Assembly (NCBI RefSeq): GCF_037893015.1
Contig: NC_133661.1
Span: forward strand, 248,740,962 to 248,804,961
Direction of reading: 5' to 3'
DNA from: Macrotis lagotis
Lineage: Eukaryota > Chordata > Mammalia > Peramelemorphia > Peramelidae
DNA length: 64,000 nucleotides
Position 1 is the first letter of the stretch. Every line of letters starts with the position of its first letter. The notes below the pieces were generated by a model. The model was not told the DNA's origin. It did no database searches and saw nothing but the letters and a program-made list of their open reading frames with translations. Made by a program: the position numbers and the translations under genes. Below, piece after piece: positions 33,084-43,899 of the stretch.

Positions 33084-33549
33084 TACAACCACCATTATCA
33101 ACTACTTTACTTACTACTACCACTACCACTACCAACTACTACTACTACTACTACTACTATTTCTATCACCACCACCACCACTACTATTACTACTACTTCT
33201 ACTACTATCACCACTACTATGACTACTATTACTTCTACTATTACCACCACCTCAATCACCACCACCACCACCACCACCACTACTACTACTACTTCTACTT
33301 CTACTATTACCATTACCACTACCATCCCTACCACAACTACTACTACCACCACCTCCATCACCACCACCACCCCCATCACCACTACTACTACTATTTCTAC
33401 TTCTACTATTACCACCACCATCACTGCCATCATACTACTACTACTACTACCACCAATACTACTACTACTACTACTTCTACTATCACTACTATCACCACCA
33501 CCACCACTACTACTACTACTATGATAACAATGACTGCTATTATTATCAT
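33084..33549. repeat. Triplet satellite (CTA/CCA/TCA/TTA)n, about 460 bp
   Basis: An almost unbroken register of three over about 150 triplets, mixing ACT, ACC, ATC and ATT. It keeps open frames of 101 codons (plus; mostly Thr, then Leu) and 108 codons (minus; mostly Val). These frames follow from the repeat and are not evidence of a protein. Confidence 0.95.
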
Positions 33550-34725
33550 TAGCATTTTCTTGTGTCCCTTTGCTTGTGACATAAGGATGCTCAGAGAGAA
33601 CTATGGGAGACCTACAAAGGGTGAGTGATCTTTCCCATGTAGGCTGGTATTCTAGCCCTCTCTAACTGAACATCCTCACGAGCCTACACCCCCTAAAAAT
33701 AGAAGTACTATGGACTTGGGACCTTTGCAACCTACCTCATCAGACTAGGAATCTAAACTGTTGTGAATCCCTTGCTGTTACACTTGTATTGTAGAGGGGC
33801 ATCTCTTTTTGCCTGAATTGGTCTAGATGATTTCTGAGGTCACAAACCTGAAATTTCATGATTCTATGATTTCTTCAATACCACTTCATCTCTTCATTCA
33901 CTCACTCAACAACAATTTATCATGTTCCTGGTTCTGGGGAATGTAATGGAATCATACTCCCCTCCCTCCCTCCCCCAAAAAAGGAAAAAAGAACTCAGCT
34001 CTGCCTTTCGATTATATTAGGGAAGAAGGGGGAACAACTTGAGTACAGAAATAAAAATCAAATAAAGGCAAAGTAACTTTGGGAGAGTCCAATCAATTGG
34101 AGACATCAGGGGAGAGTTCAACAGCTGGCAATAAGTCAGAAGAGAGACAATGTAGTAATAGAGAAAGTCTTGGCAGAGAACAAAAGGAATTAACCGGTTG
34201 TGTCTCAGCAATGGAGCTGTATCAGATTCCTGGGACTTTGACCCATTGTATATAGCCACCAGTTGACATCGTGTAGATTAGGTTGGACCTTCAGCAGTTG
34301 TTCTTGTGAACAGCTGTGTGAACATCAATTTGACCTATGGGCATACAAGCCCCTGGAAGACTTTGGAGCACTTGAGATTTTCTGAAGAGTAGGATAGATA
34401 TCAGAATTGGAGCATTCATCATTTGCTGGATTCAGGTGGTACAATAGAGCAGAAATCTCAAACAAAGGCCTAAGAAATCTTAGTTTTGCTCAGCTAAGTT
34501 CATTTCTGGGCAGCTAACAGCAGCAGAGCCTTTGCTTTTTAAATCTTGTTTTACCAAGCAAGAGAGATAACATCCAGGTCAACAGGGCAAGAAGAGCCAA
34601 ATTTAGATATCTCCCTTTGGACACAAGCTGCAGTTTTCTTTACTACAGGGGAAAAGCCTGTAGAGAAATTCAGTGAGGGGGAAGGTGACTATCATCTGGC
34701 CTTGAGAAAGAAATCAATTGGTTAA
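33550..34725. other. Intergenic with a CR1/L3 3' tip
   Basis: 33810-33872 (GTCTAGATGATTTCTGAGGTC ... ATGATTCTATGATTTC) is the classic L3/CR1 3' end. The remainder has no gene or sure repeat. Confidence 0.5.
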
Positions 34726-34930
34726 TGGTATGGCGATTAGATAGAGCTCCATGACTGTAGTCAAGAATATCTGAATTCAAATACAATCTCAGACACTGAC
34801 TAGCTGTGTGACCCTGAGCAAGTCACTTCACCCTGTTTGCCTCAGTTTCCTCATCTGTAAAATGAGCTGGAGAAGGAAATGGCAAACCACTCCAGTGTCT
34901 CTGCCAGTCTGAAACAACTGAACAAATGTC
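34726..34930 (+). mobile_element. Marsupial SINE of the 'ACTCCAG' type, sense
   Basis: TATGGCGATTAGATAGAGC head, GACTAGCTGTGTGACCCTGAG, TTTGCCTCAGTTTCCTCATCTGTAAAATGAGC, GGCAAACCACTCCAGTGTC and GAAACAACTGAAC. Confidence 0.92.
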
Positions 34931-35029
34931 ATCCTATTCTGTTCCTTTCTCTTCCCCAATGAACACAAAAAGTTGATTTTATCTAAGTCAAGAAAATTAA
35001 AGACTTTGTCACAAGTTGGACTTCGTAGT

Positions 35030-35300
35030 CTCTTGACTTCCTTCAAAACAATTCTCAAAGCCTATCTTCTGCAACAGGCCTCTTTGGGTCCTACAAGCTG
35101 CTAATATCTCTTTTCAAATGACCTTCCATTTACTATGTACCTAGTTTTCCTGCATTAGAATGTGTATTACTTAGAGGACAAGGAGTTTTACTTTTCTATT
35201 TGTGTTTTCATAAAACAAGTGCTTTGCATATAATAAATGCTGAACAAAATGTTTCATTCATTCATCCGTGTATTCATTCATTCATTCATTTATTCAGTGA
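35030..35300 (+). mobile_element. L2 3' end, sense
   Basis: GCCTATCTTCTGCAACAGGC, TAGAATGTGTATTACTTAGAGGACAAGG and GCATATAATAAATGCTGAAC, ending in (ATTC)n at 35254-35295. Confidence 0.78.
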
Positions 35301-35604
35301 CTGACACAGTGGGTACTTGAAATACTTGTTGATTGAAATTCTTTTCGTTGAGATCCAATGATTCTGAGTTGCTGAGGAAAAGTGTAGGTGGAGAAAAAGG
35401 GCAAAGGAGGGAAGAGCAGAAAGATTAGAAATACATAATAAAAATCAGTTGTGAGAAGTCTAAACACCTAAAATAGAAGAATATTATATCCGAAAGAAAA
35501 AGTCACATATCATCAAGTACTAAAGTAACGATTTCCACCCTTTTGGAGTATGACACTCCCCTGGGTAGAAATATTAAAGACCTTTCTGAAGATAATAGTT
35601 ATAT

Positions 35605-35865
35605 TGGTGGTGGTTGCTGTTCAGTTGTTTTCCAGTCATATCTGACTCTGACTCGGATTGAGGTTTTCTTGGCAAAGATACTGAAGCAGTTTGCCATTTT
35701 CTTCTCCAGCTCATTTTACAGAGGAAGAAACTGAGGCAAGCAGGATGAAGTGATTTGTCCAGAGTCTCACAGCTAATATGTGTCTGAGTCCAGATTTGAA
35801 CTCAAGAAGATGAGTATTCCTGCCTCCTGGGCAGGTGCTCTAGCTATTGCACCTTGTAAATGTCT
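35605..35865 (-). mobile_element. Marsupial SINE of the 'ACTCCAG' type, antisense
   Basis: GTTGCTGTTCAGTTGTTTTCCAG, TTGGCAAAGATACTGAAGC, TTTTACAGAGGAAGAAACTGAGGC and GATTTGAACTCAAGAAGATGAG. Confidence 0.92.
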
Positions 35866-35869
35866 CTGT

Positions 35870-36030
35870 ATTAGTGGATTAAGGGTTAGGGTCAGAAAGA
35901 CATGAACTCAAATTCCAACTCAGACAGTGTTGGGCAAGTCCCCTGATCTCTTTCTCAGTTTCCTCATTTGCAAAATAGTAATAATCGTAGAATTTATTCC
36001 CCAGAGCAATTGTGAGAATAAAATTAAATA
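35870..36030 (+). mobile_element. MIR/tRNA SINE remnant
   Basis: AAAGACATGAACTCAAATTCC, GGGCAAGTCCCCTGATCTC and CAGTTTCCTCATTTGCAAAATAG. Confidence 0.65.
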
Positions 36031-36477
36031 ATTAATGCTTAAGCTTTATTTTAGTTTATTGAAGCTTAAAATCTGCACTAAAACTTTTGGGACACCCATA
36101 TATATATGAAACTCTTTGTGAACTGCAAAGTAATATAAATGTTTTTATTGTTATTATTATTGCCACTAATATTCATTAAAAATACATCATGACAAAAATA
36201 CACTATGAATTCAATGAACACTCTTTAAACACATTTGTATTTTATTATTCACAAAAGCATTGGCACACATTTGAAAACTTTTAAGTCCTTGTAGGATTGT
36301 TAAACCAATCTCTTTTTAGTGATAATTTATCTTATAGAGGAAGCCTTGAAGTTTTAGGGTTTGATGGAATTAATATATCTTCAATAGCACCTGGAGGATT
36401 TCACCATCAACAGAGAGACACTTTTCCATCTGGAGCAGAGGAAGACACCTTCCATGATGAATCAAGAGATAGGCATA

Positions 36478-36715
36478 CTGGAAGAGGTCTTGACTTGGAA
36501 TCAGGAGGGACATGAGTTTGAATCCTGCCTCTGATGCTACTTGTATAACTATCAGCAAGTCATTTTACTGCTCTGAACCTTGTTTTCCACATCTGTAAAA
36601 TGGTCACAATAAAACCTAAAGGCCTCTTCAAATCATCTCTAGAACTTTGGTGAGATATGACAAACACTTTGTAAACATTCATACTATATAAAGGTCAGCT
36701 ATTATGATGACAGTG
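36478..36715 (+). mobile_element. MIR copy
   Basis: TTGACTTGGAATCAGGAGGGACATG, ATCCTGCCTCTGATGC, CACATCTGTAAAATGG and CACTTTGTAAACATTCATAC. Confidence 0.75.
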
Positions 36716-37339
36716 ATGAACAACTTTGGTGATAATGCATCTCTATTTTCTTCCCTGCTTTGATGGTAATTACAAGTCCATTATCTTTGATGTTGCCCTT
36801 TCAAGGGAGAATGATCTTATGCACCAGAAACTCTAAAACTAAAAGTTTCAACCAATCCAAAGAACAATGAGAGACATCTTTATGGGTTACCAGAGGGCAA
36901 CAATATTTCCAGTGTGGATCTATATACCATATAGACAAGAAGTGACCTAAGAGGTAATATCTAGGAGATGTGTGATCCAAAAAAGGAGATAGGTTTGTTA
37001 CCTAGATAAAGTGAGAGACCACAGATTGACAACCTCAGGATTGCTGTAGTACCTTTGAAATATTATCATATTTGGTAGATTCACTGTGAAGGATTTATGG
37101 GAAAATATGGCTAATTCTCAAACAGGATGTTGAGATGGTATGGATAAGTTGTGACCTGAATGGATGGAGGAGTAAAGGCAGGAACTCCTCCAAGCTCTCC
37201 CCCAAACTTCTCCTAATACCCTTAAATAATGACTAATTCTAATAATGACTAATTTAAATAATGACTAATAACAAATTCTAGAGTGGCAGAACATACAAGA
37301 TGATGGAATGAAACAATTTTCCAGTCCAAGACAACTTGG
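36716..37339. other. Intergenic, no assigned feature
   Basis: No gene seen. CTAATTTAAATAATGACTAAT-type short repeats lie near 37220-37275. Confidence 0.35.
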
Positions 37340-37949
37340 AAGATCAGTTTGGAATTATTTATTGAACAAGGATTAGAGAGACATCAGAGCAGACTGATCC
37401 GAAAGTAGACCCAACCCCAGCAAACCAAGACCAGTCCTTGGGAGGCACTGAATCAATAGCAGCAGCTGTTTCTGGAGCTCTCAGCCCACAGAAGAAGGGA
37501 AGGAAGTCAGAAGGAAATTACAGGGGTCTCATTGCTAGCACTGATACATTCATTCCCATTACCCATACTCTGACCTATGTGGAGAACTTATCTGAACTTG
37601 CTGCCGTGGGGGAGCAGGGAATTTTCTCACAGTTCCCGGGAAGAAAAGAGTGCTTGTGGTCACTCACAGACCACAGCACAGGCCAAGAAAGGAGGAAACT
37701 CCTCTCCTTAGATCATACCACTTTGGAAGAAGTGAAAACTTGCAAGTCCCTAGAAGTATCTCTGAAAATAGATGCAAAAAAAAAAAAAAAATCCCAGACA
37801 TTTGGCACAGTATGTCCTCTACCTTGGAAGCAGAGCCCTACTTTAACAAAGAGTTAAAATCAAGTCATAGACTGTGAAAATGAGCAAACAACAGAAAAAA
37901 AATCTGTCCATGGAAAGTGACTATGGTAACAAGGAAGATCAATATGGAG

Positions 37950-38520
37950 CAGGGGAACTTTGAGTAGAAAGAAGTATTGTCACCTTTATTCTTTTCTGTA
38001 TTAGAGACAAAAACTAGAATTCTGACAAGTTTTATAATCCTTTTCTTTTTGCTTACAAGGCATTCTGTTAAAAATAGTTAATCTTGCTGAGCGAGATGAG
38101 CAGAACCAGAAAAACATTGTACATCCTAACAGCAACATGGGGATGATGATCAACTTTGATGGACTCGCTCATTCCATCAGTGCAACAATCAGGAACAATT
38201 TGGGACTGCCTGAGATGGAGAATACCATCTGTAACCAGAGAAAGAATTGTGGAGTTTGAACAAAGACCAAAGACTATTACATTTAATTAAAAAAAAACAT
38301 TATCTTATGTAATTTTGCTATCTTTTATACTATATTTTTCTTCCTTAAGGATATGATTTCTCTCTCATCACATTCAACTTAGATCAATGTATACCATGGA
38401 AACAATGTAAAGATTAACAGAATGCCTTCTGTGGGGGGCAGGGAGAAGATTAGGGGAAAAATCATAAATCTCAAAACAAAATCTTTCTTAAAAAATAAAT
38501 ATTTTAAAACTATTAAAGCT
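37950..38520 (+). mobile_element. L1 3' end nested within the ORF1-only element
   Basis: GAGATGAGCAGAACCAGAAAAAC, TGGAGAATACCATCTGTAACC, GGATATGATTTCTCTCTCATC and CATGGAAACAATGTAAAGATT. It belongs to the same subfamily as the fragment at the window's left edge. The exact left boundary (37950-38085) is unclear. Confidence 0.8.
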
Positions 38521-38524
38521 TCTC

Positions 38525-39155
38525 TATTTATATTGGCTCTGTTATATAATTCTATCTAAACTAGTGTCTCCAAGTTATCTCACTGGGCCCTCCTAGTTAT
38601 ATATCATAAATCCCTTCATTTCCTTGTATTAACAACAACTCTAACTCCCAGTCAGCTAAGATGCTATAAATTTTAATTTTAAATTAAGAGTTTTAGGTTG
38701 AACTATAATTTTTAACTCCTCCAGATATGGGAAGACAATCTTACGTCATGCATTAAACTACTCCCTGGTCCTTGCACAGGAGGACGGCTATACTCCCTTC
38801 AAAAGTTCTGGTCACCTTCTCCAAACTGCTGAATTCTGAGGATCTTAGATAATCAGAGCAGCTCTACTTGTAGCTGTATTTCTCTTCTTCTTCTTCCCCC
38901 CTCTTAACTGTCCTTGCTATTCTCAACAACCCAGCTTCTTTGTTTAAATTTTACTATCTTCTTAAAAACTCACTCTCTTTACCTTGCTCCCACCCCAAAG
39001 AACTCTGTGAATTAACATGTCACTTTTCCAAGTAATCTATGAATTAAAATTTATGATTTTTCTGACCCTGAGTCAGAAAATCTTGTGATTTCTTCACTGA
39101 TAAATGAACCCTCACTAATCCTTACAAGCCCCCTCCCCCTCAGCAAATCTCCCTG
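38525..39155 (+). mobile_element. LTR-like element (solo LTR candidate), copy B
   Basis: It shares ordered blocks with copy A at 4.1-4.8 kb: CTTGCTATTCTC, ACCCAGCTTC, CTTAAAAACTCACTC, TTTACCTTG, TAATCTATGAATT, CCTGAGTCAGAAA and GTGATTTCTTCACT. It lacks the three 22-bp units of copy A. No internal retroviral genes are adjacent. Confidence 0.55.
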
Positions 39156-39406
39156 TTAAAGAAACACACATACTAAGAAGAAGATAACAAAATCAAAATT
39201 CTGACATCCAAAGTCTCCTAGAATTTTATGTATTGGTCTCAGGCCATGGAAAAGTTCAAAAAGGATTTTGAAAATCAAATAAGAAGGTAGAGGAAAATTT
39301 GGGAAGAAAAATGAGTGATACAAAAAAAAATCATGAAAAAAGAGTCAACTGCTTGATTAAGGAGACACAAAAATATGAAGAAAATAATACATTAAAACCA
39401 GAGTTA

Positions 39407-39555
39407 TGAGACAGCTAGGTGGCTCAGTGGATAGGGCACTGGCCCTGGATTCAGGAGGACCTAAGTTCAAATATGACCTCAGACACTTAATTCTTAATTA
39501 GCTGTGTGACCTTGAGCAAGTCACTTAATCTCATTGCCTTACCAAAAAAAAAAAG
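39407..39555 (+). mobile_element. tRNA-derived SINE with perfect 11-bp target-site duplication
   Basis: Body from GAGACAGCTAGGTGGCTCAG to CATTGCCTTACC plus A11. AACCAGAGTTA at 39396-39406 recurs at 39556-39566. It sits inside the ORF1 remnant. Confidence 0.95.
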
Positions 39556-41544
39556 AACCAGAGTTAGGCCAGATGATAAAAGAAGTCCTAAAAGTCAATG
39601 AGGAAAGAAAATTTTTAAAAAGCAGGAAAAGTATGAGGAAAGAGGCACAAAAATTCACTGAAGGAAAAAACTCCTTTAAAAGAATGACTGACCAAATTTG
39701 GGGGTAGGGGGAGAAGTACAAATGCTCCCTAAAGAAAATAATTTCTTAAAAATTAGAATTGAGCAAATGGAAGCTAATAACTTTATGAGAAATCAAGAAA
39801 TTAAAAAACAAAACCAAAAGAATGAAGAAACAGAAGACAATGTGAAATATCTCATTAGAAAAACAACTAACCTTGAAAACAGATCCAGAAGAAATAACTT
39901 AAAAATTGCTTAAAAAAAGAAAGAAAAAGCCTAGAAATCATCTCTTAAAGACACTATCAAGGAAAACTTCCTTGATATTCTAGAACCAGAGGGTAAAAGA
40001 AAAATTGAAAGTATCTACCAATCTCCTTCTGAAAGACGTCCAAAAATGAAAACTCCCCAGGAAGTTTATAGCCAAATTCCAAAATTCCCAGATTAAGAAG
40101 AAAATATTGCAAGCAACCACAAAGAAACAATTCAAATATCATGGAGTCATAGTCAGGAAATGCAAGATTTAGCAACTTCTACATTAAAGGATCATAGGAC
40201 TTGGAATATGATATTTCAGAAAGCAAAAGAACTTGGATTGCAATAAAAAATAATCACCTAATAAAATTGAACATACTGTTTCAGGAAAAAAGATAGATAT
40301 TCAATGAGACAGGGGACGTTCAAACTTTCCTGATGAAAATATTACAGCTGAACAGAAAATTTAATCCTCAAATACAAAACTTAAGAGAAGCATAAAAAGG
40401 GAATTATAAGGGACTTAATGATGTTGAACTGTTTTTATTACTATATGGGAAGATGATACTGGTGATTCCTATGAACTTTCTCATTATTAGACCAGTTATA
40501 AGGAGAATATATAGACAGAGGGCATACATATACATTGAATATGATGAGATGATAACTAAAAAATAAAATTAAGGGAAGAAAGGAATGTACTGGAAGAAAG
40601 GGAAAGGAGGAAATAGAATGAGGGTAAATTGTCTCATATAAAAGAGGCAAGAAAAAGTTTTATGTTGGAGTAGAAGAGGGGGCATGTGAGGGGGAGTGAA
40701 TGAACTTTTCAAAATTGGTTCAAAGATGGAGTAACATACACATTCAATTGGGTATAAAAATCTATCTTTCCTACAGGAAAGTAGGAGGGGATGGGGCTAA
40801 GAGAAAGGGGAAGGGGTGGATATGATGGAAGGGACGGTAGATTGGGGAGGGGGTAAGCAGAAGCAAAACGTTTTTGAGGAGGGTCAGAGTGAAAGGAGAG
40901 AGAAAAGAATAAACAGAGGATGGGGGAAATAAGATGGAGGAAAACACAATTAGCAATAGTAACTGAAAAAATTTTTGAAGCAAATTTCTCTGATAAAGGT
41001 CTCATATCTAAAACATATAGAGAACTGAGACAATTCATAAAAATAAAAGCCATTACCCAATTGATAAATGATCAAAAGATATGATGTTTTCAGATAAGGC
41101 TCACAATGCTATATTTAAAAATGTTCCAACTCATTATTGATTAGAGACATGCAAATTAAAATAATTCTGAGGTACTACCTTATACCTATTAAATTGGCTA
41201 ATAGAACAGAAAAGGAAAATGACAAATGTTTGAGAGGACATAGGGAAAATGAGACATTAATGTGAGATTGGTGGAGTTGTGAACTGGTTCAACCATTCTG
41301 TAGAGGAATTTGAACCTATGTCCAAAAGGCTATAAAACCAAGCATACCCTTTGACCTAGCAATGCCTCTACTAAGTCTATAATCCCAAAGAGTTGAAAAT
41401 CAAAAAAGAAAAGGAAAATTTATAGCAGCTCTTTTCTTGGTGGCAATGAATTGGAAAATGAGGAGATGCCCATCAGTTAGGGAATGGCTGAATAAATTGT
41501 GGAATGTGATTATGATGGAATGCTATTCTGCTATTAAAAACATG

Positions 41545-41702
41545 ATGGGGGTCAGCTAGGTGGCACAGTGGATAGAGCACCAGCCCTGGAGTCAGGAGTG
41601 CCTGGGTTCAAATCTGGTCTCAGACACTTAATAATTACCTAGCTGTGTGGCCTTGGGCAAGCCACTTAACCCCATTGCCTAACAAAAAAAAAAAAAACTA
41701 AA
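41545..41702 (+). mobile_element. tRNA-derived SINE inside the L1 3' part
   Basis: Body from GTCAGCTAGGTGGCACAGTGG to CCATTGCCTAACA plus A14. It interrupts the ORF2 C-terminal sequence after GCTATTAAAAACATGAT. Confidence 0.94.
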
Positions 41703-42194
41703 GAAAAAATTATGGGCAGAAGTGAAATGAACAGAAATGGGAAAACATTAGACACATTAACAGCAACATTGTATGATGATCAACTATGATACTATGATGG
41801 ACTTAGCTCCTCACAGCAGTTCATTGATCAAGGATAATTCTAAGAGATGTGTAAGGGAAAATGCCATTCACATCCAGAACACCTGTGGAGGTTGAGTACA
41901 GACCAAAGCATGCTATTTTCATATTTTAAAACTTGTTTTATGTTCTGCCTTTCTTTTTCATGGTGTTTTCCCCCTTTAATTCAGATTCTTCTTTCATAAC
42001 ATGACTAATATGGAAATATATTAAACATATTTATACATGTAAAACCTATATCAGATTACTCATTGTCATGGGGAGGATGGAGGGAAAGAAGGGAGATAAA
42101 GAAATGTGAAACTCAGAAGTTTACAAAAAGATGAACGGTAAAAATTATCTTTGCATGTAACTGGAAAAAATAAAATAAAATAACATTTCAAATA

Positions 42195-42602
42195 AAAAAA
42201 AGAAATGATGAACAAGAGGTTCTCAGAAAAACCTGGAAAGACTTGAGTTGATGCAAAGTGAAATGTACTATGTACAGTTACTGAAATATTCTTGTCTCTG
42301 CAATACAATGACCCAAGACAACTCTGAAGGACTTAAGAAGAATGCTGAGGTGATGATGTCTGAATACAGACATCATCTTTATTTTTCTTGAGGTTACGTT
42401 ATTTGGGGTCTATGTTTTCTTTCACAACATGACAATTATGGCAATATTTTGCATGACATTTGTAATCTATATCAAATTGCTTGCTTTTTCATTGAGTCGG
42501 GTGTAGTGGGAGAAAGGAAGAGTATCTCAAACTTAAAGTTTTAAAAGTAAATATTAAAAATTATTCTTACATGTAATTGGGGGAAAATAAACTACTAAAT
42601 AG
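42195..42602 (+). mobile_element. Second L1 3' end, directly downstream
   Basis: GAAATGATGAACAAGAGG, CCTGGAAAGACTTGAGTTGATGC, TCACAACATGACAATTATGG and TTACATGTAATTGGGGGAAA. It is 5' truncated and abuts the A-rich tail of the preceding element, probably a tail-targeted insertion. Confidence 0.85.
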
Positions 42603-43174
42603 AAATAATGTACATACACAGGCAAAAATGTAATATATGGATAATATACAAGGCATCATGATAGTCTTTGTTAATTTGGGGGAGTTTACAGCTTAACATT
42701 TTAGCACTGAGATTTTTTTAAATACCCTGTTTGCAAACTGTATATTATATACTTGTGTATAGTGTGTGATATATAGATATACATATATGTGTGTGTGTGT
42801 GTGTGCATGACATTTATTTGGTAAATGTAAGGTATGTTTGCTTATTAACAAAGTTGTGTATCCCTTATAAGAACACAGTGACCCATTTAGAGTTCAATCC
42901 CAATGGTTGGGAAGCACTAGAAAGCCATTTTAATCAGGAATTTCAGGTTGAGATATGGCTATTTGCCAATATGAAAATGTTCTCTATAGGGGGGGGGGGG
43001 GGGATCAATCAATCAACAAGCATCATTTAGCACCTATTACCAACACCAAATATTGTTTCACAGAAGTAAGAATGGTCCTGCCCTCATAAAGCTTATACAG
43101 TCTATTTGAGAAGAAACTCTGTGATTACAAAGTCAAAGGGGAAAAGGGGAGGGAGAAATTATGCTTTTTTTTTT
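42603..43174. other. Repeat-poor sequence downstream of BATF, with (GT)n and G15
   Basis: (GT)n lies at 42788-42805 and a run of fifteen G at 42989-43003. A short L2-like 3' piece (AACAAGCATCATTTAGCACCTATTAC) lies at about 43014. No gene on either strand. Confidence 0.6.
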
Positions 43175-43562
43175 TGAAATTTGCTTCTTTTAACTTTTAT
43201 TTAGAAAAATAAATCTCTTTCCATGCTATCATCTCTTGTTCTTCAGATCTGTATTTCAGTTGCCATTGTCATACTTCCAATAGAAGATATGGATACACAC
43301 TGTGTGTTACGTACAATGTAAAAGAAGCTCTGGCATTTCATGCCAGCACCCATCAGTCATTCATGTCCTCAGTACCCCACCTTCCACAACCTTCTTTCTA
43401 GAGAGGGAGAGAATCCAGCTGGAAGTGGATGAAGCTGTTGTAGCAAAAACCAGTTTATATTCCCTTCACCAGAACTTTGAGTCTTCTGTGGACTCTCCTA
43501 CTGGAAATACTAGGGAAGAATCCCTGCAATTGATTGTTGGAGTCCCTAATGCTCATTCCTGA
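43175..43562 (-). other. BATF: BATF 3' untranslated region (predicted)
   Basis: This stretch directly follows the TGA and holds no recognisable interspersed repeat. An AATAAA signal lies about 360 nt past the stop, and the predicted cleavage point is 15-25 nt further on. The length is inferred; no transcript evidence is available. Nothing in it could be confirmed as a miRNA or Pumilio site by eye. Confidence 0.65.
43196..43201 (-). promoter_or_regulatory. Polyadenylation signal AATAAA for BATF
   Basis: TTTATT on the plus strand reads AATAAA on the minus strand, within AAATAAAAG. It is the first canonical hexamer downstream of the BATF stop codon and gives a 3' UTR of plausible size. Confidence 0.65.
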
Positions 43563-43772
43563 TCAGGGCTGGAATCGTGGGGAACTGACATGGGGCTGGT
43601 GGAAGGCGTGCGCTCCATAGACAACCTCAGGAGGCGATGGTGATGTGGTGGCCAGGATGGAGCACAGTGGTTCATGGCTACTCAGCACCGAAGTGAAATA
43701 CTTCATTTCCTCCGTCAACTGTTTAATCTCCTTGCGGAGAGCTGCATTTTGTTTCTCCAGATCTTCACTCTC
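43563..43772 (-). CDS. BATF: BATF, last coding exon (exon 3, residues 57-125)
   Basis: BATF is a small nuclear bZIP protein that pairs with JUN proteins at AP-1 sites and with IRF4/IRF8 at composite sites; it is needed for Th17, Tfh and B-cell class-switch programmes. This exon reads 69 codons plus TGA. It starts ESEDLEKQNAALRKE, the leucine-zipper half, continues with the conserved HEPLCSIL segment, and ends in the family's invariant tail (AHAFHQPHVSSPRFQP). The start of the exon is set by a polypyrimidine tract and CAG acceptor (AG at 43774-43773). With the 56 residues encoded by exons 1-2 in human this gives 125 residues, exactly the human length. Compared with remembered human BATF I see only conservative changes (for example EEL to EEM, CSVL to CSIL) and no frameshift, so the gene looks intact. 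The basic DNA-binding region lies on exon 2, not seen here. JDP2 or BATF3 are excluded by the C-terminal tail. Confidence 0.96.
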   Translation of the reverse strand, partial: ESEDLEKQNAALRKEIKQLTEEMKYFTSVLSSHEPLCSILATTSPSPPEVVYGAHAFHQPHVSSPRFQP

Positions 43773-43899
43773 CTGTGGGTTGAGAGACCAGGACACAAAA
43801 TTATCACTTCAGTGTTCAATGGGAGGCAGAAAAATAATTGAGAAGTTGAGATGGTTGGGTCAGGGGAGTCAAATTAGAAATTCATATGAAGAAAAAGAG

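Larger units (their letters stand above)
37340..42190 (+). mobile_element. L1-derived, ORF1-only (HAL1-like) element, nested and interrupted
   Basis: 5' region at 37340-37950 (TTAACAAAGAGTTAAAATCAAG, ATGAGCAAACAACAGAAAAA). ORF1 remnants at 39160-40310 include the coiled-coil segment RIEQMEANNFMRNQE and the LENRSRRNN motif. Then comes non-coding sequence (40310-40950) leading directly into the last part of L1 ORF2 (GATAAAGGTCTCATATCTAA at about 40993) and a 3' UTR ending CTGGAAAAAATAAAATAAAA. Endonuclease and RT sequence is absent, the layout known for half-L1 (HAL1) elements. 37950-39160 is a later insertion. Stops and indels break the frames. Confidence 0.65.

Noticed and set aside
33107..33524. 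Val-rich and Thr-rich frames of about 100 codons
   Set aside because: They arise from the triplet satellite being in register of three; no start context or conserved flank.
37438..37857. 139-codon plus-strand frame, the longest in the window
   Set aside because: It sits in the 5' region of the L1/HAL1-like element and shows no host protein domain.
1..43174. Search for FLVCR2, the expected downstream neighbour
   Set aside because: No multi-pass membrane exon of this family was recognised; it probably starts beyond the left edge.
43773..43796. Upstream extension of the BATF frame (MSWSLNPQ)
   Set aside because: It lies in the intron, before the CAG acceptor, and has no counterpart in BATF.
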